Assembly (NCBI GenBank): GCA_946497955.1
Contig: CAMMMH010000011.1
Span: forward strand, 1 to 47,097
Source: an uncultured Mycoplasmatota bacterium
GTDB taxonomy: Bacteria > Bacillota_I > Bacilli_A > RF39 > UBA660
DNA: 47,097 nt
Reading direction: 5' to 3'
In this document: in pieces, positions 32,407 to 40,634 of the stretch
Layout of the letters: every line of letters starts with the position of its first letter
Numbering within the stretch: position 1 is the first letter of the stretch
Position numbers and translations under genes: made by a program
Notes under the pieces: model-generated
Seen by the model: the letters and a program-made list of their open reading frames with translations, nothing else
Told to the model about the DNA's origin: nothing
Databases searched by the model: none

Positions 32407-33762
32407 TTATTTTCCTACACAGAAACTTGCAAATAACTCATCTAATAGTTCATCACTATAACTTTCTCCAGTGATTGAACCTAAGATATCAAATACTTCT
32501 TTTAAGTCTATTTCAATTATATCAACAGGTTCATCAGATTCTAAACTAACTTTAGCATCGCCTAAACTCTTAAGAGCCTTCTTCGCTAGTGTTAATTGCC
32601 TTTCATTAGCAAGATAAGTGTAATCATCTTCTTTTATTTCTGATAGTTTAAACATACTCTTTATTTCTTCTTTTAATGGTTCTATTCCATCTAGGGTATT
32701 AGTATTAGTACTTACAATATGTTTAAAGTCTAACTTATCTGTATCAATTTTCTTAGGTAAATCATTCTTATTTAAAACTATAATTGGATTTTTATCTTTT
32801 ACTTTATCTAAGATGAACTTATCATTATCATTTAACTCTTCACTAGAGTTTAGTACTACTATAATAAGGTTAGCATTATCAATTAAAGATAAACTCTTCT
32901 CTACTCCTATTTTTTCTGCTAAATTATCTGTATCTCTTATGCCTGCTGTATCTATTAAAGATAATTCTATACCATCAAAGATAATACTACCTTCAACGAT
33001 ATCTCTTGTTGTTCCTTCAATATCTGTGACTATAGCTTTATCTTCTTTTAGAAATCTATTTAAAATACTACTCTTTCCGACATTAGGTCTACCTATAATA
33101 ATAGTCTTAATACCATTTTTGATAATTTGTCTTTCTTCTGACTTTTTTACTAAGTTTTGTAAATCTTTTTCAAGGTCAGTTATTACTTCTTTTAATTCTT
33201 TCTTAGTAACTTCTTCTATATCATAGTACTCAGGATAATCTATATTTACTTCAATGTTTGCAATAACATGTTTTAATTTATCTCTAAAACTATTGATATA
33301 TTTCTTTAAGGAACCTTCTAGTGATGATAGTGCTAGTTTTCTACTATTATCAGTCTTACTATCTATTAATTCCATTACTGATTCGGCTTGGGTTAAATCT
33401 ATTCTACCATTAAGAAAGGCTCTTTTAGTAAACTCCCCTCTTTCTGCTTTCCTTGCTCCTTTTTCTATTAAAAGTTCAAAGATACTAAGAGTTGTAGCGA
33501 TTCCTCCATGACAATTTATTTCAACAACATCTTCTCTTGTAAAGGTTTTAGGAGACCTCATAACTGTTACTAATACTTCATCTATATCTTCTTTTCCATT
33601 ATTAATAAAACCATAGTTTATGGTATGAGATTCTACTTTAGTTAAATCTTTTCCTCTAAAGACTTTATTTACTAAAGATATAGCATCTTTACCACTTACT
33701 CTTACTATGGATATAGCCCCTACTCCCAATTTTGTTGAAATCGCTACTATTGTATCAGTCAT
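32407..33762 (-). CDS. mnmE: tRNA modification GTPase MnmE
   Basis: MnmE (TrmE) is the GTPase partner of MnmG in wobble-uridine modification. The 451-aa protein has an N-terminal folate-binding domain (about 1-115) and a helical domain. The inserted G domain has G1 GRPNVGKSS, G3 DTAG and G4 NKND. The family's C-terminal catalytic motif is FCVGK (Cys448). Its start overlaps the upstream orphan gene by 8 bases. Confidence 0.98.
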   Translation of the reverse strand: MTDTIVAISTKLGVGAISIVRVSGKDAISLVNKVFRGKDLTKVESHTINYGFINNGKEDIDEVLVTVMRSPKTFTREDVVEINCHGGIATTLSIFELLIEKGARKAERGEFTKRAFLNGRIDLTQAESVMELIDSKTDNSRKLALSSLEGSLKKYINSFRDKLKHVIANIEVNIDYPEYYDIEEVTKKELKEVITDLEKDLQNLVKKSEERQIIKNGIKTIIIGRPNVGKSSILNRFLKEDKAIVTDIEGTTRDIVEGSIIFDGIELSLIDTAGIRDTDNLAEKIGVEKSLSLIDNANLIIVVLNSSEELNDNDKFILDKVKDKNPIIVLNKNDLPKKIDTDKLDFKHIVSTNTNTLDGIEPLKEEIKSMFKLSEIKEDDYTYLANERQLTLAKKALKSLGDAKVSLESDEPVDIIEIDLKEVFDILGSITGESYSDELLDELFASFCVGK

Positions 33763-34471
33763 TTTTCTTTGCTCCTATTCTTTTTACTTTATCTTGTTCT
33801 TTAGATATGCCTAAAGCTTTACATGCTTCAATTCCAAAGAAAGCTTCCTTTTCTCTTTCTGTTAAATTATCTTTTTCATATAGATATTCTAAATCTAAAG
33901 ATGGTAGTTCTCTTACATTCTTTATATCATAATTTTGAGGATTTTGATATACCTTATAACATAATATATCATTTACTACCTTATCATCTTCGTATACTTT
34001 ATAAGCTTGCAAAGCATTTCTTACAGCATCTATATAATTATTTAACTCTTCTATAGTAAAGCTTGCTGGTAATCCTTCTTGTTCCTTTAAATTAATTAAG
34101 TGTTTTAGTGCTGTTACAGGAGAGTATAAAATCTTGTCTTCTCTTTCTTTATTATATATTATACCATTTACGGAAATTAAATTTTCAAGGTATTTTAATT
34201 TTTCTTGATAATATTCTATAGTTATTGGAGTTTCCTCATATTGTTTTACTTCAGCATAAGTATTTTTTAATTCTTCTATTCTTTTTATTAATTCAATGGA
34301 TTTTATTATATTAGAAGTTTTATCTATTTCTTGTTTTAGGGCAATATATTCTTGTACTGCTTCTAATGCTTCTAAACTGTTTACACCATTCTTTATAACA
34401 TCTATTTCAGTAGTTAATTGTAACTTTAAAAATTCTAAATCATTAATTGTATCTGCAACTATTTCTTGCAT
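33755..34471 (-). CDS. Hypothetical helical protein (238 aa)
   Basis: Unrecognised soluble protein, mostly helical, with a heptad-like N-terminal half (about 5-100) containing GVNSLEALEAVQEYIALKQE. Its stop overlaps the mnmE start and it has AGGAAGG upstream of the ATG, so it is the first gene of the operon ending with mnmG-rsmG. A short NSLEAL segment also occurs in the 21792-22421 orphan; this may be chance. Confidence 0.65.
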   Translation of the reverse strand: MQEIVADTINDLEFLKLQLTTEIDVIKNGVNSLEALEAVQEYIALKQEIDKTSNIIKSIELIKRIEELKNTYAEVKQYEETPITIEYYQEKLKYLENLISVNGIIYNKEREDKILYSPVTALKHLINLKEQEGLPASFTIEELNNYIDAVRNALQAYKVYEDDKVVNDILCYKVYQNPQNYDIKNVRELPSLDLEYLYEKDNLTEREKEAFFGIEACKALGISKEQDKVKRIGAKKND

Positions 34472-34504
34472 ATAACACCTTCCTTTCCTTTTTTCAGTCT
34501 TATT

Positions 34505-34533
34505 ATTATATAGATATTTTGTGATACTGTAAA
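34505..34533 (-). promoter_or_regulatory. Promoter of the orphan-mnmE-mnmG-rsmG operon
   Basis: Minus-strand -35 TTTACA (34528-34533), 17-bp spacer, -10 TATAAT (34505-34510), followed after about 30 bases by the orphan gene's ATG. Confidence 0.7.
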
Positions 34534-34573
34534 GGTCAAATAAGGAAAGTTTTATAAATTAGTCAAAACTTTA

Positions 34574-34599
34574 CAAAAAAAGAACCTAGTCACGAGGTT
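34574..34599 (-). terminator. Intrinsic terminator of the khpB end of the rpmH-yidC run
   Basis: Minus-strand stem AACCT/AGGTT (7-nt loop) followed by CTTTTTTT, overlapping the khpB stop. Short stem but a good T-run. Confidence 0.6.
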
Positions 34600-35194
34600 T
34601 TATAACAACACAACGATTAGGTTCTTCTCCTACACTTTCAGTATAGACATATTTATTATTATTTAAAATATTGTGTACTAGTCTTCTTTGATATGAGTTC
34701 ATGGAATCCATCTTTACTTCTACTTTTGTTTCTCTTACTTCTCTTGCTAACTTTTTGGCAAGGCGTTCAATTCTTCTATCATTTTTTTCTTTGTAGTCAC
34801 TTACATCTATTAAGAATTTATAATTACTATTTATCTCTTTTGTTAGTATAGCATTTACAACAGTTGTTAACGCTTTTAAATTTTTACCATCTTTTCCTAT
34901 TAATAAGGCATCATTCGTAGAATATAAACGATATGTTGGGGTATTATTATTAACAATTATTTCTATTTCAACATCAAAGCCCATATCTTTTAATAGAGTT
35001 TTAATTAATTTTTTTAGATAGTCTTTTACTTCTCTTTTTTCTATTACTTCTATCTCTACTTTTTTAGATAGTAAAGTTTTCTTTTCTTCTTTAGTATTTA
35101 TTATTAAGTTTTCTTCTAACTCTTGTAAATCTATCTTAGCTTTGTTAACAGCTTCTTCATATGTTTTTCCTGTATACTCATGTTTATTTACCAT
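34586..35194 (-). CDS. khpB: RNA-binding protein KhpB (Jag)
   Basis: KhpB/Jag (SpoIIIJ-associated protein) is an RNA-binding protein that pairs with KhpA and affects cell elongation. Domains in order: Jag-N (about 1-50, EYTGKTYEEAVNKA), a Lys/Glu linker, a KH domain with LLIGKDGKNLKAL (about 108-120), and an R3H domain with the conserved His (RRLVHNIL). 202 aa. It overlaps the yidC stop by 11 bases, the standard pairing. Confidence 0.95.
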   Translation of the reverse strand: MVNKHEYTGKTYEEAVNKAKIDLQELEENLIINTKEEKKTLLSKKVEIEVIEKREVKDYLKKLIKTLLKDMGFDVEIEIIVNNNTPTYRLYSTNDALLIGKDGKNLKALTTVVNAILTKEINSNYKFLIDVSDYKEKNDRRIERLAKKLAREVRETKVEVKMDSMNSYQRRLVHNILNNNKYVYTESVGEEPNRCVVIKPRD

Positions 35195-36113
35195 GTTTTT
35201 CCATCCCCCTCATTACAACAATATTTTGAACAATAGCGAATATATTACCTACTGACCAATATATTCCTAGAGCAGCTGGCATGAAAAATGCAGTTATAAT
35301 AATAATTACACTCATCATGATAGGCATCATTTTCATTGATGGGTCACTTGCACTATTATTGGTTGTTTTAAACATTAAAATTGTTGAGGCACCTATTATA
35401 AGAATAAGAATTATATACATATAGAAGGTACTACTACCAAAACCTACTAGTGGCGTTGTTCCTAACTGTATTCCTAGGAAGTTTTCTTCAAATATTGCAG
35501 GTACCCTATTTATCGCTTCTAAGAATGCTAATAATAGAGGAAGTTGTATAAATGAGATTAAACAACTTGTTAGAGGATTAAAGTTATACTTTTTATAAAC
35601 CATCATCATTTCTTGATTTTGTTTTAACATAGAGTCTTGGTCTGTTTTACCTTCATACTTCTTTTGAATTCTAGCAAGTTCAGGAGAAGCTTTTTTCATC
35701 ATTTCACTTTGTACTGCCATTTTTCTTGTGAATGGGAATAATATTAATCTTATTATAATAGTAATAATGATAATACTTAAAGCAAAACTACCAATATATT
35801 TACCTAATGTTAAGATTAAAAATGCTAGTGGTTTAACAAATATTCCAGTCCATAGTCCATCATATTCTGTTGAACCTGGTGTAAATTCTGAACACTTTGG
35901 TAAATCTTTTAGTTTAACACCATTTTTTTCATATAACTTTCTAGTTTGTTCATTTTCTGGTTGGCAAAGAATATTTTCTGTTAAAGACTGCCCTGTTTCA
36001 GGATTTTTTACCGGTTCATTATCTTTATTTACTAAAGTTGTAGTACATCCTGTTACTAGAAATAGTAACATTATTATAATAATTATCTTTGATTTTATTT
36101 TTCTTTTTTTCAT
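35184..36113 (-). CDS. yidC: Membrane protein insertase YidC (SpoIIIJ/OxaA)
   Basis: Inserts and folds membrane proteins alone or with Sec. The 309-aa Gram-positive form starts with a lipoprotein signal whose lipobox ends at Cys23 (LVTGC), then a short extracellular region. Five transmembrane helices follow, with the conserved hydrophilic-groove Arg in FPFTRKMAVQSE and the cytosolic coiled segment KKASPELARIQKKYEGK. It follows rnpA as usual. Confidence 0.96.
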   Translation of the reverse strand: MKKRKIKSKIIIIIMLLFLVTGCTTTLVNKDNEPVKNPETGQSLTENILCQPENEQTRKLYEKNGVKLKDLPKCSEFTPGSTEYDGLWTGIFVKPLAFLILTLGKYIGSFALSIIIITIIIRLILFPFTRKMAVQSEMMKKASPELARIQKKYEGKTDQDSMLKQNQEMMMVYKKYNFNPLTSCLISFIQLPLLLAFLEAINRVPAIFEENFLGIQLGTTPLVGFGSSTFYMYIILILIIGASTILMFKTTNNSASDPSMKMMPIMMSVIIIITAFFMPAALGIYWSVGNIFAIVQNIVVMRGMEKHGK

Positions 36114-36123
36114 ACAATGCTCC

Positions 36124-36450
36124 TTACTTAATTTTATCTAATAAATATTGTAAGCTGCTAGATAATTCTTGATAAGATAGATTTAGACAGCTGTTTCTTA
36201 TAATTATAATACAATTATAGTTTTTTTCATAGTTTTTGTTGTAGTTTCTGATAATTGCTCTAACCTTTCTTTTTAGGTTATTTCTAATATGAGCCTTCCC
36301 TACTTTCTTTGGAACGGTTATTCCATACTTAGTAGGAGAATCTTTTTTTTCTTTATAAAAGATGACAAAGTTATAGTTCTTTATCTTTTTACCACTTTCT
36401 ATTACTTCATCAAAGACTCTACTTTCTTTTACTATATACTTCTTGTTCAT
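36124..36450 (-). CDS. rnpA: Ribonuclease P protein component
   Basis: Protein subunit of RNase P, which matures tRNA 5' ends with the rnpB RNA. The 108-aa basic protein has the signature RNNLKRKVRAIIRNY (RNR motif). ATG 36450 is chosen; an in-frame TTG at 36465 gives a five-residue longer form. The Shine-Dalgarno is weak for both. A terminator lies between rpmH and rnpA, so expression should be below that of L34. Confidence 0.96.
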   Translation of the reverse strand: MNKKYIVKESRVFDEVIESGKKIKNYNFVIFYKEKKDSPTKYGITVPKKVGKAHIRNNLKRKVRAIIRNYNKNYEKNYNCIIIIRNSCLNLSYQELSSSLQYLLDKIK

Positions 36451-36469
36451 TTTATCACGTCCCAAATTT

Positions 36470-36492
36470 AAAAAAACACTGCAAAAACAGTG
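36470..36492 (-). terminator. Terminator between rpmH and rnpA
   Basis: Minus-strand stem CACTG/CAGTG (5 bp, 6-nt loop) followed by seven T. It probably acts as a partial terminator that keeps rnpA below rpmH, since no separate rnpA promoter is visible. Confidence 0.7.
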
Positions 36493-36496
36493 AATT

Positions 36497-36625
36497 TTAT
36501 TTTACTAATTCTTTACGTCCCTTCTTACGACGAGCATTTAAAATATTACCAGCACTTGCTTTACGAGCGAAGAATCCATGTTTCTTTGCTCTTCTTCTTT
36601 GGTTTGGTTGATATGTTCTTTTCAT
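36497..36625 (-). CDS. rpmH: 50S ribosomal protein L34
   Basis: A 42-aa highly basic ribosomal protein starting [18 protein letters not shown], the textbook L34. The ATG at 36625 has GGAGGT upstream; a longer frame to 36685 covers the promoter. It is the first gene of the rpmH-rnpA-yidC-khpB run. Confidence 0.98.
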   Translation of the reverse strand: MKRTYQPNQRRRAKKHGFFARKASAGNILNARRKKGRKELVK

Positions 36626-36655
36626 TATAACACCTCCAGACTTGAAATCTACATT

Positions 36656-36685
36656 ATTATAATAGTTTAGATAAAGCTTTGTCAA
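36656..36685 (-). promoter_or_regulatory. Strong promoter of rpmH
   Basis: Minus-strand -35 TTGACA (36680-36685, perfect), 18-bp spacer, -10 TATAAT (36656-36661, perfect). Confidence 0.85.
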
Positions 36686-36697
36686 GAAATTTGTAAC

Positions 36698-37573
36698 TTA
36701 AATATATTTAATTTTTCTTTTAATTTCTAAATTAGGCAGTTTTTTTACTTTTATTTCTTCTAAATTAGTAAATTCCTTACTCATATTAAATAAATCTTCT
36801 TTGTCTTCTATAAAATCTTCTTCTTTTAAACCCATATCATCTAATATAATTTTAGCGACATAATTTGTTATTTCTATTTCTTTCTTTTCTTCTTCAGTTA
36901 CTTCTTTTTTAGAATCTAATTCAGTAAATCTTCTCTCTAGTTGGTCTGTTTTTATTGTGTTTTCATAAAAACTATCATAGCCTATTATTTCTTCTTCTAC
37001 AAAAACTCGGCAAGATACATATCTATCATATAAATTTTTTAATTTTTCACTAATAAGATTAATTTCTTTTTCTCTTTGTTCTTTGCTTTCTAAAGTTTGA
37101 TATATAGTTATTCCTCCCAAATTCCTATTATAATAATATTCTGGAATTTTATTTCTATATGGTGAATGATAATTGTAATCATATTCAAATACATTTATCC
37201 TTTTTTTACTTCTTGTAACGAAAGATAGATTTAAAGAGTTTTCTCTAACATCAATAGGCTTATCAAATCTATTAATTTCTATAGGTAAATTATTCTCCTT
37301 TATTAGTTTAATACTTCTATTATAGATATTATAAATTGAAGCATAACGATAAATAGAAAGTTCAGTTATTATTTCTTTATTCTTTATCGTTGTATTATCT
37401 TTTATAACTGAAAATTCTAACTCTATTAAAGAGTCTAGATATTCAATTATTTCCTTTGATAATATTTCTTTATATCTTTCTAATAATAGTTTTAGTTCTT
37501 CCTTTGATAATAATGAGCTTTTTTCTTTATCTGTTGCTTTTACTAAATCTAATAATTTAATTAAATCTTTCAT
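36698..37573 (-). CDS. Hypothetical protein (291 aa)
   Basis: Unrecognised soluble protein next to oriC, between rpmH and dnaA. It is helical and charged at both ends (about 1-75 and 165-255), with a Tyr/Asn-rich middle (YDYNYHSPYRNKIPEYYYN). No signal or membrane segment. GGGAGG precedes the ATG. In most Firmicutes nothing separates rpmH from the dnaA intergenic region, so this is an insertion of lineage-specific material at the origin. Confidence 0.65.
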   Translation of the reverse strand: MKDLIKLLDLVKATDKEKSSLLSKEELKLLLERYKEILSKEIIEYLDSLIELEFSVIKDNTTIKNKEIITELSIYRYASIYNIYNRSIKLIKENNLPIEINRFDKPIDVRENSLNLSFVTRSKKRINVFEYDYNYHSPYRNKIPEYYYNRNLGGITIYQTLESKEQREKEINLISEKLKNLYDRYVSCRVFVEEEIIGYDSFYENTIKTDQLERRFTELDSKKEVTEEEKKEIEITNYVAKIILDDMGLKEEDFIEDKEDLFNMSKEFTNLEEIKVKKLPNLEIKRKIKYI

Positions 37574-37621
37574 TTTGAACCTCCCTTGATATTTAAAATA
37601 AGTACTTACATTTCTATATTA

Positions 37622-37803
37622 ACATATCTTTTCCACTATTTCCACATGATGTGGAAAACAGATATTAACTTGTGAATTATAAATTTGTGGAAAATGTGGA
37701 AAACTCTGTTTTTTGTTGATATATGTCGATTTTAGTTGTGGAGAAATTTGTCGAAAAATTGTGGAAAACTAAAAAATTAAAAATACCTATTCCTTTTTCC
37801 ACA
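37622..37803. other. oriC, upstream DnaA-box cluster
   Basis: Region ahead of dnaA dense in DnaA-box-like 9-mers of the TTTTCCACA type: TGTGGAAAA at 37650-37658, 37686-37694, 37695-37703 and 37760-37768, TGTGGAGAA at 37737-37745, and TTTTCCACA at 37795-37803. Most point the same way, and two are directly adjacent. Strand polarity of the whole window switches here. They may also autoregulate dnaA. Confidence 0.85.
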
Positions 37804-37815
37804 AATTTAGAGTAT

Positions 37816-37821
37816 TATAAT
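37816..37821 (+). promoter_or_regulatory. Candidate -10 of dnaA
   Basis: TATAAT 33 bases before the GTG start, with a DnaA box (37795-37803) in the expected -35 area, suggesting DnaA autoregulation. The -35 match itself is poor. Confidence 0.45.
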
Positions 37822-37854
37822 GGTAATTTAGGAATTCAGGTGGGAGGTGATAGG

Positions 37855-39228
37855 GTGAATGTCGAAATTCTATGGCAAAATGTTCTAAAAGAGATAAAAG
37901 ATGAACTTTCATCCCTAGCTTTCGACACTTGGTTTAGTGATGTTAAACTTATTAGTTTAGATAATGGGGTAGCGATTATTGAAGTACCTATGTCTATTCA
38001 TAAAAAACATTTATCTGATAATTACTTTGAACTTATTAGAATGGCTTTAAATAAGGTAACAGGAACAAATTTTGAGTTAGAGTTTTTGTTGCCAGATGAA
38101 ATTAATAACAGAAAAGTGGAAAAAGAGAAAGAAGAAGAAGAAAGAATAGAGGAAGGTGTTCCTAAGTCTTTTAAAAATCAGTCTAATCTTAATCCTAAAT
38201 ATAATTTTGAGAACTTTATAGTAGGTAATAGTAATAAATTTGCCCAAGCGGCAGCCTTATCAGTTGCGGAAAATCCTGGTAAAATGTATAATCCTTTATT
38301 TATATATGGTAATAGTGGACTAGGAAAGACACATTTAATGCATGCGATAGGGAATTATATTGTGGAAAATTCTAATAGAAGAGTTCTTTATGTTACTAGT
38401 GACCAGTTTAGAGATGATTTTGTTGGTATTAATAAAAAAGACGAGAAGGGGACTAACTTTAGTTATATAGACTTCTTTAAAAATAAATATAGAAATATTG
38501 ATGTATTAATAATTGATGATATTCAGTTTCTTGGAGGAGCGACTCAAACACAACAAGAGTTTTTCCACACCTTTACTAATCTTTATAATGATTCTAAACA
38601 GATAATTATATCTTCAGATAGGTCTCCTAATGATTTAAAACTATTAGAGGAACGTCTTAGAACAAGATTCTGTTGGGGACTTACTGTTAATATTTATCCA
38701 CCTGATTTTGAGCTTAGAAAAGAAATACTCCGTAAAAAAATAATAGCAGGTAACTTTGAAGCTGAAATACCAGAAGATGTTATTGAATACATTGCTTCTA
38801 ATATGGGAAGTGATGTAAGACAACTAGAAGGTTCTATTACAAGACTTGTTGCTTATTCAACTATTATGGGAGGAGCGAAGATAGATATAAACCTTGCGAT
38901 TGAGGCTTTGAAAGACTTTATTAGTAAAGGACTTAGTGAAAAGAATGATATAACAAGAATTCAAAAGATAGTGGCAGAGTATTTTCAGATATCAGTTGAA
39001 GATATAAGAAGTAAGAAAAGAAGTAGTAACATTGCTTTTCCTAGACAAATTGCTATGTATTTATGTAGAAAACTTACTAGTGAGTCTTTTCCTAAAATTG
39101 GGACAGAGTTTGGAGGAAAAGACCATTCAACGGTAATGCATTCCGTTGAGAAAATTGAACAAGAGATTAAAAATAATAGTGATTTAGCAGGGATAATTAA
39201 GAAACTTGAAAATGATTTGAAACCATAG
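37855..39228 (+). CDS. dnaA: Chromosomal replication initiator DnaA
   Basis: DnaA binds DnaA boxes at oriC and melts the origin. The 457-aa protein has domain I (about 1-85, ILWQNVLKEIKDELSSLAFDTWF), a short Glu-rich domain II and an AAA+ domain with Walker A GNSGLGKTHL. Walker B is LIIDDIQFL, and the C-terminal helix-turn-helix carries GGKDHSTVMHSVEKI. I chose a GTG start at 37855, since GGGAGGTGAT lies before it and the family N-terminus follows. The frame is open 44 codons further upstream, but that part crosses DnaA boxes. Confidence 0.97.
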   Translation: MNVEILWQNVLKEIKDELSSLAFDTWFSDVKLISLDNGVAIIEVPMSIHKKHLSDNYFELIRMALNKVTGTNFELEFLLPDEINNRKVEKEKEEEERIEEGVPKSFKNQSNLNPKYNFENFIVGNSNKFAQAAALSVAENPGKMYNPLFIYGNSGLGKTHLMHAIGNYIVENSNRRVLYVTSDQFRDDFVGINKKDEKGTNFSYIDFFKNKYRNIDVLIIDDIQFLGGATQTQQEFFHTFTNLYNDSKQIIISSDRSPNDLKLLEERLRTRFCWGLTVNIYPPDFELRKEILRKKIIAGNFEAEIPEDVIEYIASNMGSDVRQLEGSITRLVAYSTIMGGAKIDINLAIEALKDFISKGLSEKNDITRIQKIVAEYFQISVEDIRSKKRSSNIAFPRQIAMYLCRKLTSESFPKIGTEFGGKDHSTVMHSVEKIEQEIKNNSDLAGIIKKLENDLKP

Positions 39229-39234
39229 TTGTTG

Positions 39235-39258
39235 AAAAGTTTTAGTTTTAAACTTTTT
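39235..39258 (+). terminator. Hairpin after dnaA
   Basis: Stem AAAAGTTT (39235-39242)/AAACTTTT (39250-39257), 7-nt loop, followed by T. The T-tract runs into a DnaA box, so terminator function is moderate at best. Confidence 0.45.
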
Positions 39259-39329
39259 ATCCACAAGCATTGTTAATAAAAAATATGATATAATATAAAG
39301 GAAAATTAGGGTTTTCCACATTTTCCACT
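39257..39329. other. oriC, downstream DnaA boxes and AT-rich stretch
   Basis: A perfect DnaA box TTATCCACA at 39257-39265, then TTTTCCACA at 39312-39320 and the near-box TTTTCCACT at 39321-39329. An almost pure A/T stretch (39330-39358) follows and could be the unwinding element. With the upstream cluster this gives a bipartite origin flanking dnaA, as in Bacillus. Confidence 0.8.
39289..39294 (+). promoter_or_regulatory. Candidate -10 of dnaN
   Basis: TATAAT with TGA upstream (extended -10 form), about 75 bases before the dnaN ATG and between DnaA boxes. Confidence 0.4.
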
Positions 39330-39368
39330 CTATAAATAAAAATAATATATAAGAAAGAAGGAATAATA

Positions 39369-40496
39369 ATGAAATTTACAATAAAAAAAGAAGTATTAAT
39401 GGAGGCGATTAATAAAGTAAGTAAGGCTATATCAAGTAGGAATGTTATTCCAGTTTTAGCTGGTATTAAATTTGAACTTACTAGTAAAAAATTAGTTTTA
39501 ACTGCTAGTGATAACGATATTACTATTCAAACACATATTGATTGTGATAATGAAGAGATTATTAAAGTAAAAGAAGAGGGTAGTATCATTATTCAAGGTA
39601 AGTATATTTCTGATATTGTTAGAAAATTACCAGATCCTTATATAAATATAGAAGTAGTTGATGAACTTAAGATTCTTATTTATACAGAAAATAGTGAATT
39701 TAACTTAAATGGTATTAGTGAAAGTGAATATCCTAATATAGATTTAGGGGAGAGTAAGAGTCATATAGAACTTTTACCTAGTGTTTTAAAAGAAATAGTT
39801 AATCAAACAGCATTTGCAACTTCTATAGATGAGAATAAAGCGATATTAAATGGTATTAACTTTAATATAACAGGAGATATGCTAGAATGTAATGCAACAG
39901 ATTCTTATAGATTGGCTAGAAAAGTTATAAAATTAGATAAAGTTAGTAAAGAAAACCAAAATATTGTAATTCCTAGTAGAAATTTAGTAGAATTTACAAG
40001 AATTATTGATGATAGTGATGAAATGATAGAAATTCATATCTTTAATAATAAGATTTTATTTAAATATCAAAACCTTTTGTTTCAATCTAGATTAATAAAT
40101 GGAACATATCCTAATACATCTAATCTTTTACCAAAAGACTATTTAGTTAAATTACATTTTAATATTAATCAATTCTATGATGTTGTTGATAGAGTTAGTA
40201 TTTTAACTAGTGATAAAGATAAAAATACAGTAACCCTTGAAACTGATGGCAATAATTTAATAATGAAATCATCTAGTGCAGAGATTGGTAGAGTAGAAGA
40301 GAAAATGACTATTACTAAAGACCAGGATATTGATGTTAAAGTATCATTTAGTTCTAAATATATGATGGATGCTTTAAAATCATTTAATACAGAAACTGTA
40401 GAATTACATTTTGTAGGGGAAATTAAGCCAATTTTATTAAAAAGTTCTGAAGATGAGACCTTAACTCAGTTAGTTTTACCTATTAGAACCTACTAA
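39369..40496 (+). CDS. dnaN: DNA polymerase III beta subunit (sliding clamp)
   Basis: The ring-shaped processivity factor of the replisome. The 375-aa protein has three clamp domains, beginning MKFTIKKEVLMEAINKVSKA and ending with the conserved LVLPIRTY. AAGAAGGA lies before the ATG. Position after dnaA is universal. Confidence 0.98.
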   Translation: MKFTIKKEVLMEAINKVSKAISSRNVIPVLAGIKFELTSKKLVLTASDNDITIQTHIDCDNEEIIKVKEEGSIIIQGKYISDIVRKLPDPYINIEVVDELKILIYTENSEFNLNGISESEYPNIDLGESKSHIELLPSVLKEIVNQTAFATSIDENKAILNGINFNITGDMLECNATDSYRLARKVIKLDKVSKENQNIVIPSRNLVEFTRIIDDSDEMIEIHIFNNKILFKYQNLLFQSRLINGTYPNTSNLLPKDYLVKLHFNINQFYDVVDRVSILTSDKDKNTVTLETDGNNLIMKSSSAEIGRVEEKMTITKDQDIDVKVSFSSKYMMDALKSFNTETVELHFVGEIKPILLKSSEDETLTQLVLPIRTY

Positions 40497-40525
40497 ATTT
40501 TGAAAATTTGAGGAAAAAAGTAAGG

Positions 40526-40569
40526 AAATTTTACTTTTTTTTTACTTTTGCGACAAAAAAATACTTTTT
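40526..40569 (+). promoter_or_regulatory. Possible ComK K-box upstream of comK
   Basis: ComK binds paired A/T-boxes AAAA-N5-TTTT. One perfect box lies at 40557-40569 and one with 3/4 A at 40526-40538. The gap between them is 18 bp, one of the spacings used in Bacillus. The stretch is low-complexity A/T, so the match could be chance. Confidence 0.35.
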
Positions 40570-40576
40570 TCGACAA

Positions 40577-40582
40577 TATAAT
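40577..40582 (+). promoter_or_regulatory. Candidate -10 of comK
   Basis: TATAAT about 52 bases before the comK ATG, directly after the possible K-box. No good -35 is present, as expected for an activated promoter. Confidence 0.5.
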
Positions 40583-40598
40583 ATAGTAGACTGATAGC

Positions 40599-40616
40599 AA
40601 AGCAAGTAATTGCTTT
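40599..40616 (+). promoter_or_regulatory. 5' leader hairpin of comK
   Basis: Perfect hairpin AAAGCAA-GTAA-TTGCTTT with a GNRA loop, ending about 4 bases before the Shine-Dalgarno AAGGGGG. It could stabilise the mRNA or affect initiation. Confidence 0.5.
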
Positions 40617-40634
40617 TGAAGGGGGAATTTTTTT

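Noticed and set aside
21792-34471. Paralogy of the orphans at 21792-22421 and 33755-34471 based on a shared NSLEAL segment
   Set aside because: The identity covers about six residues within helical low-complexity sequence; the remaining parts do not align by eye.
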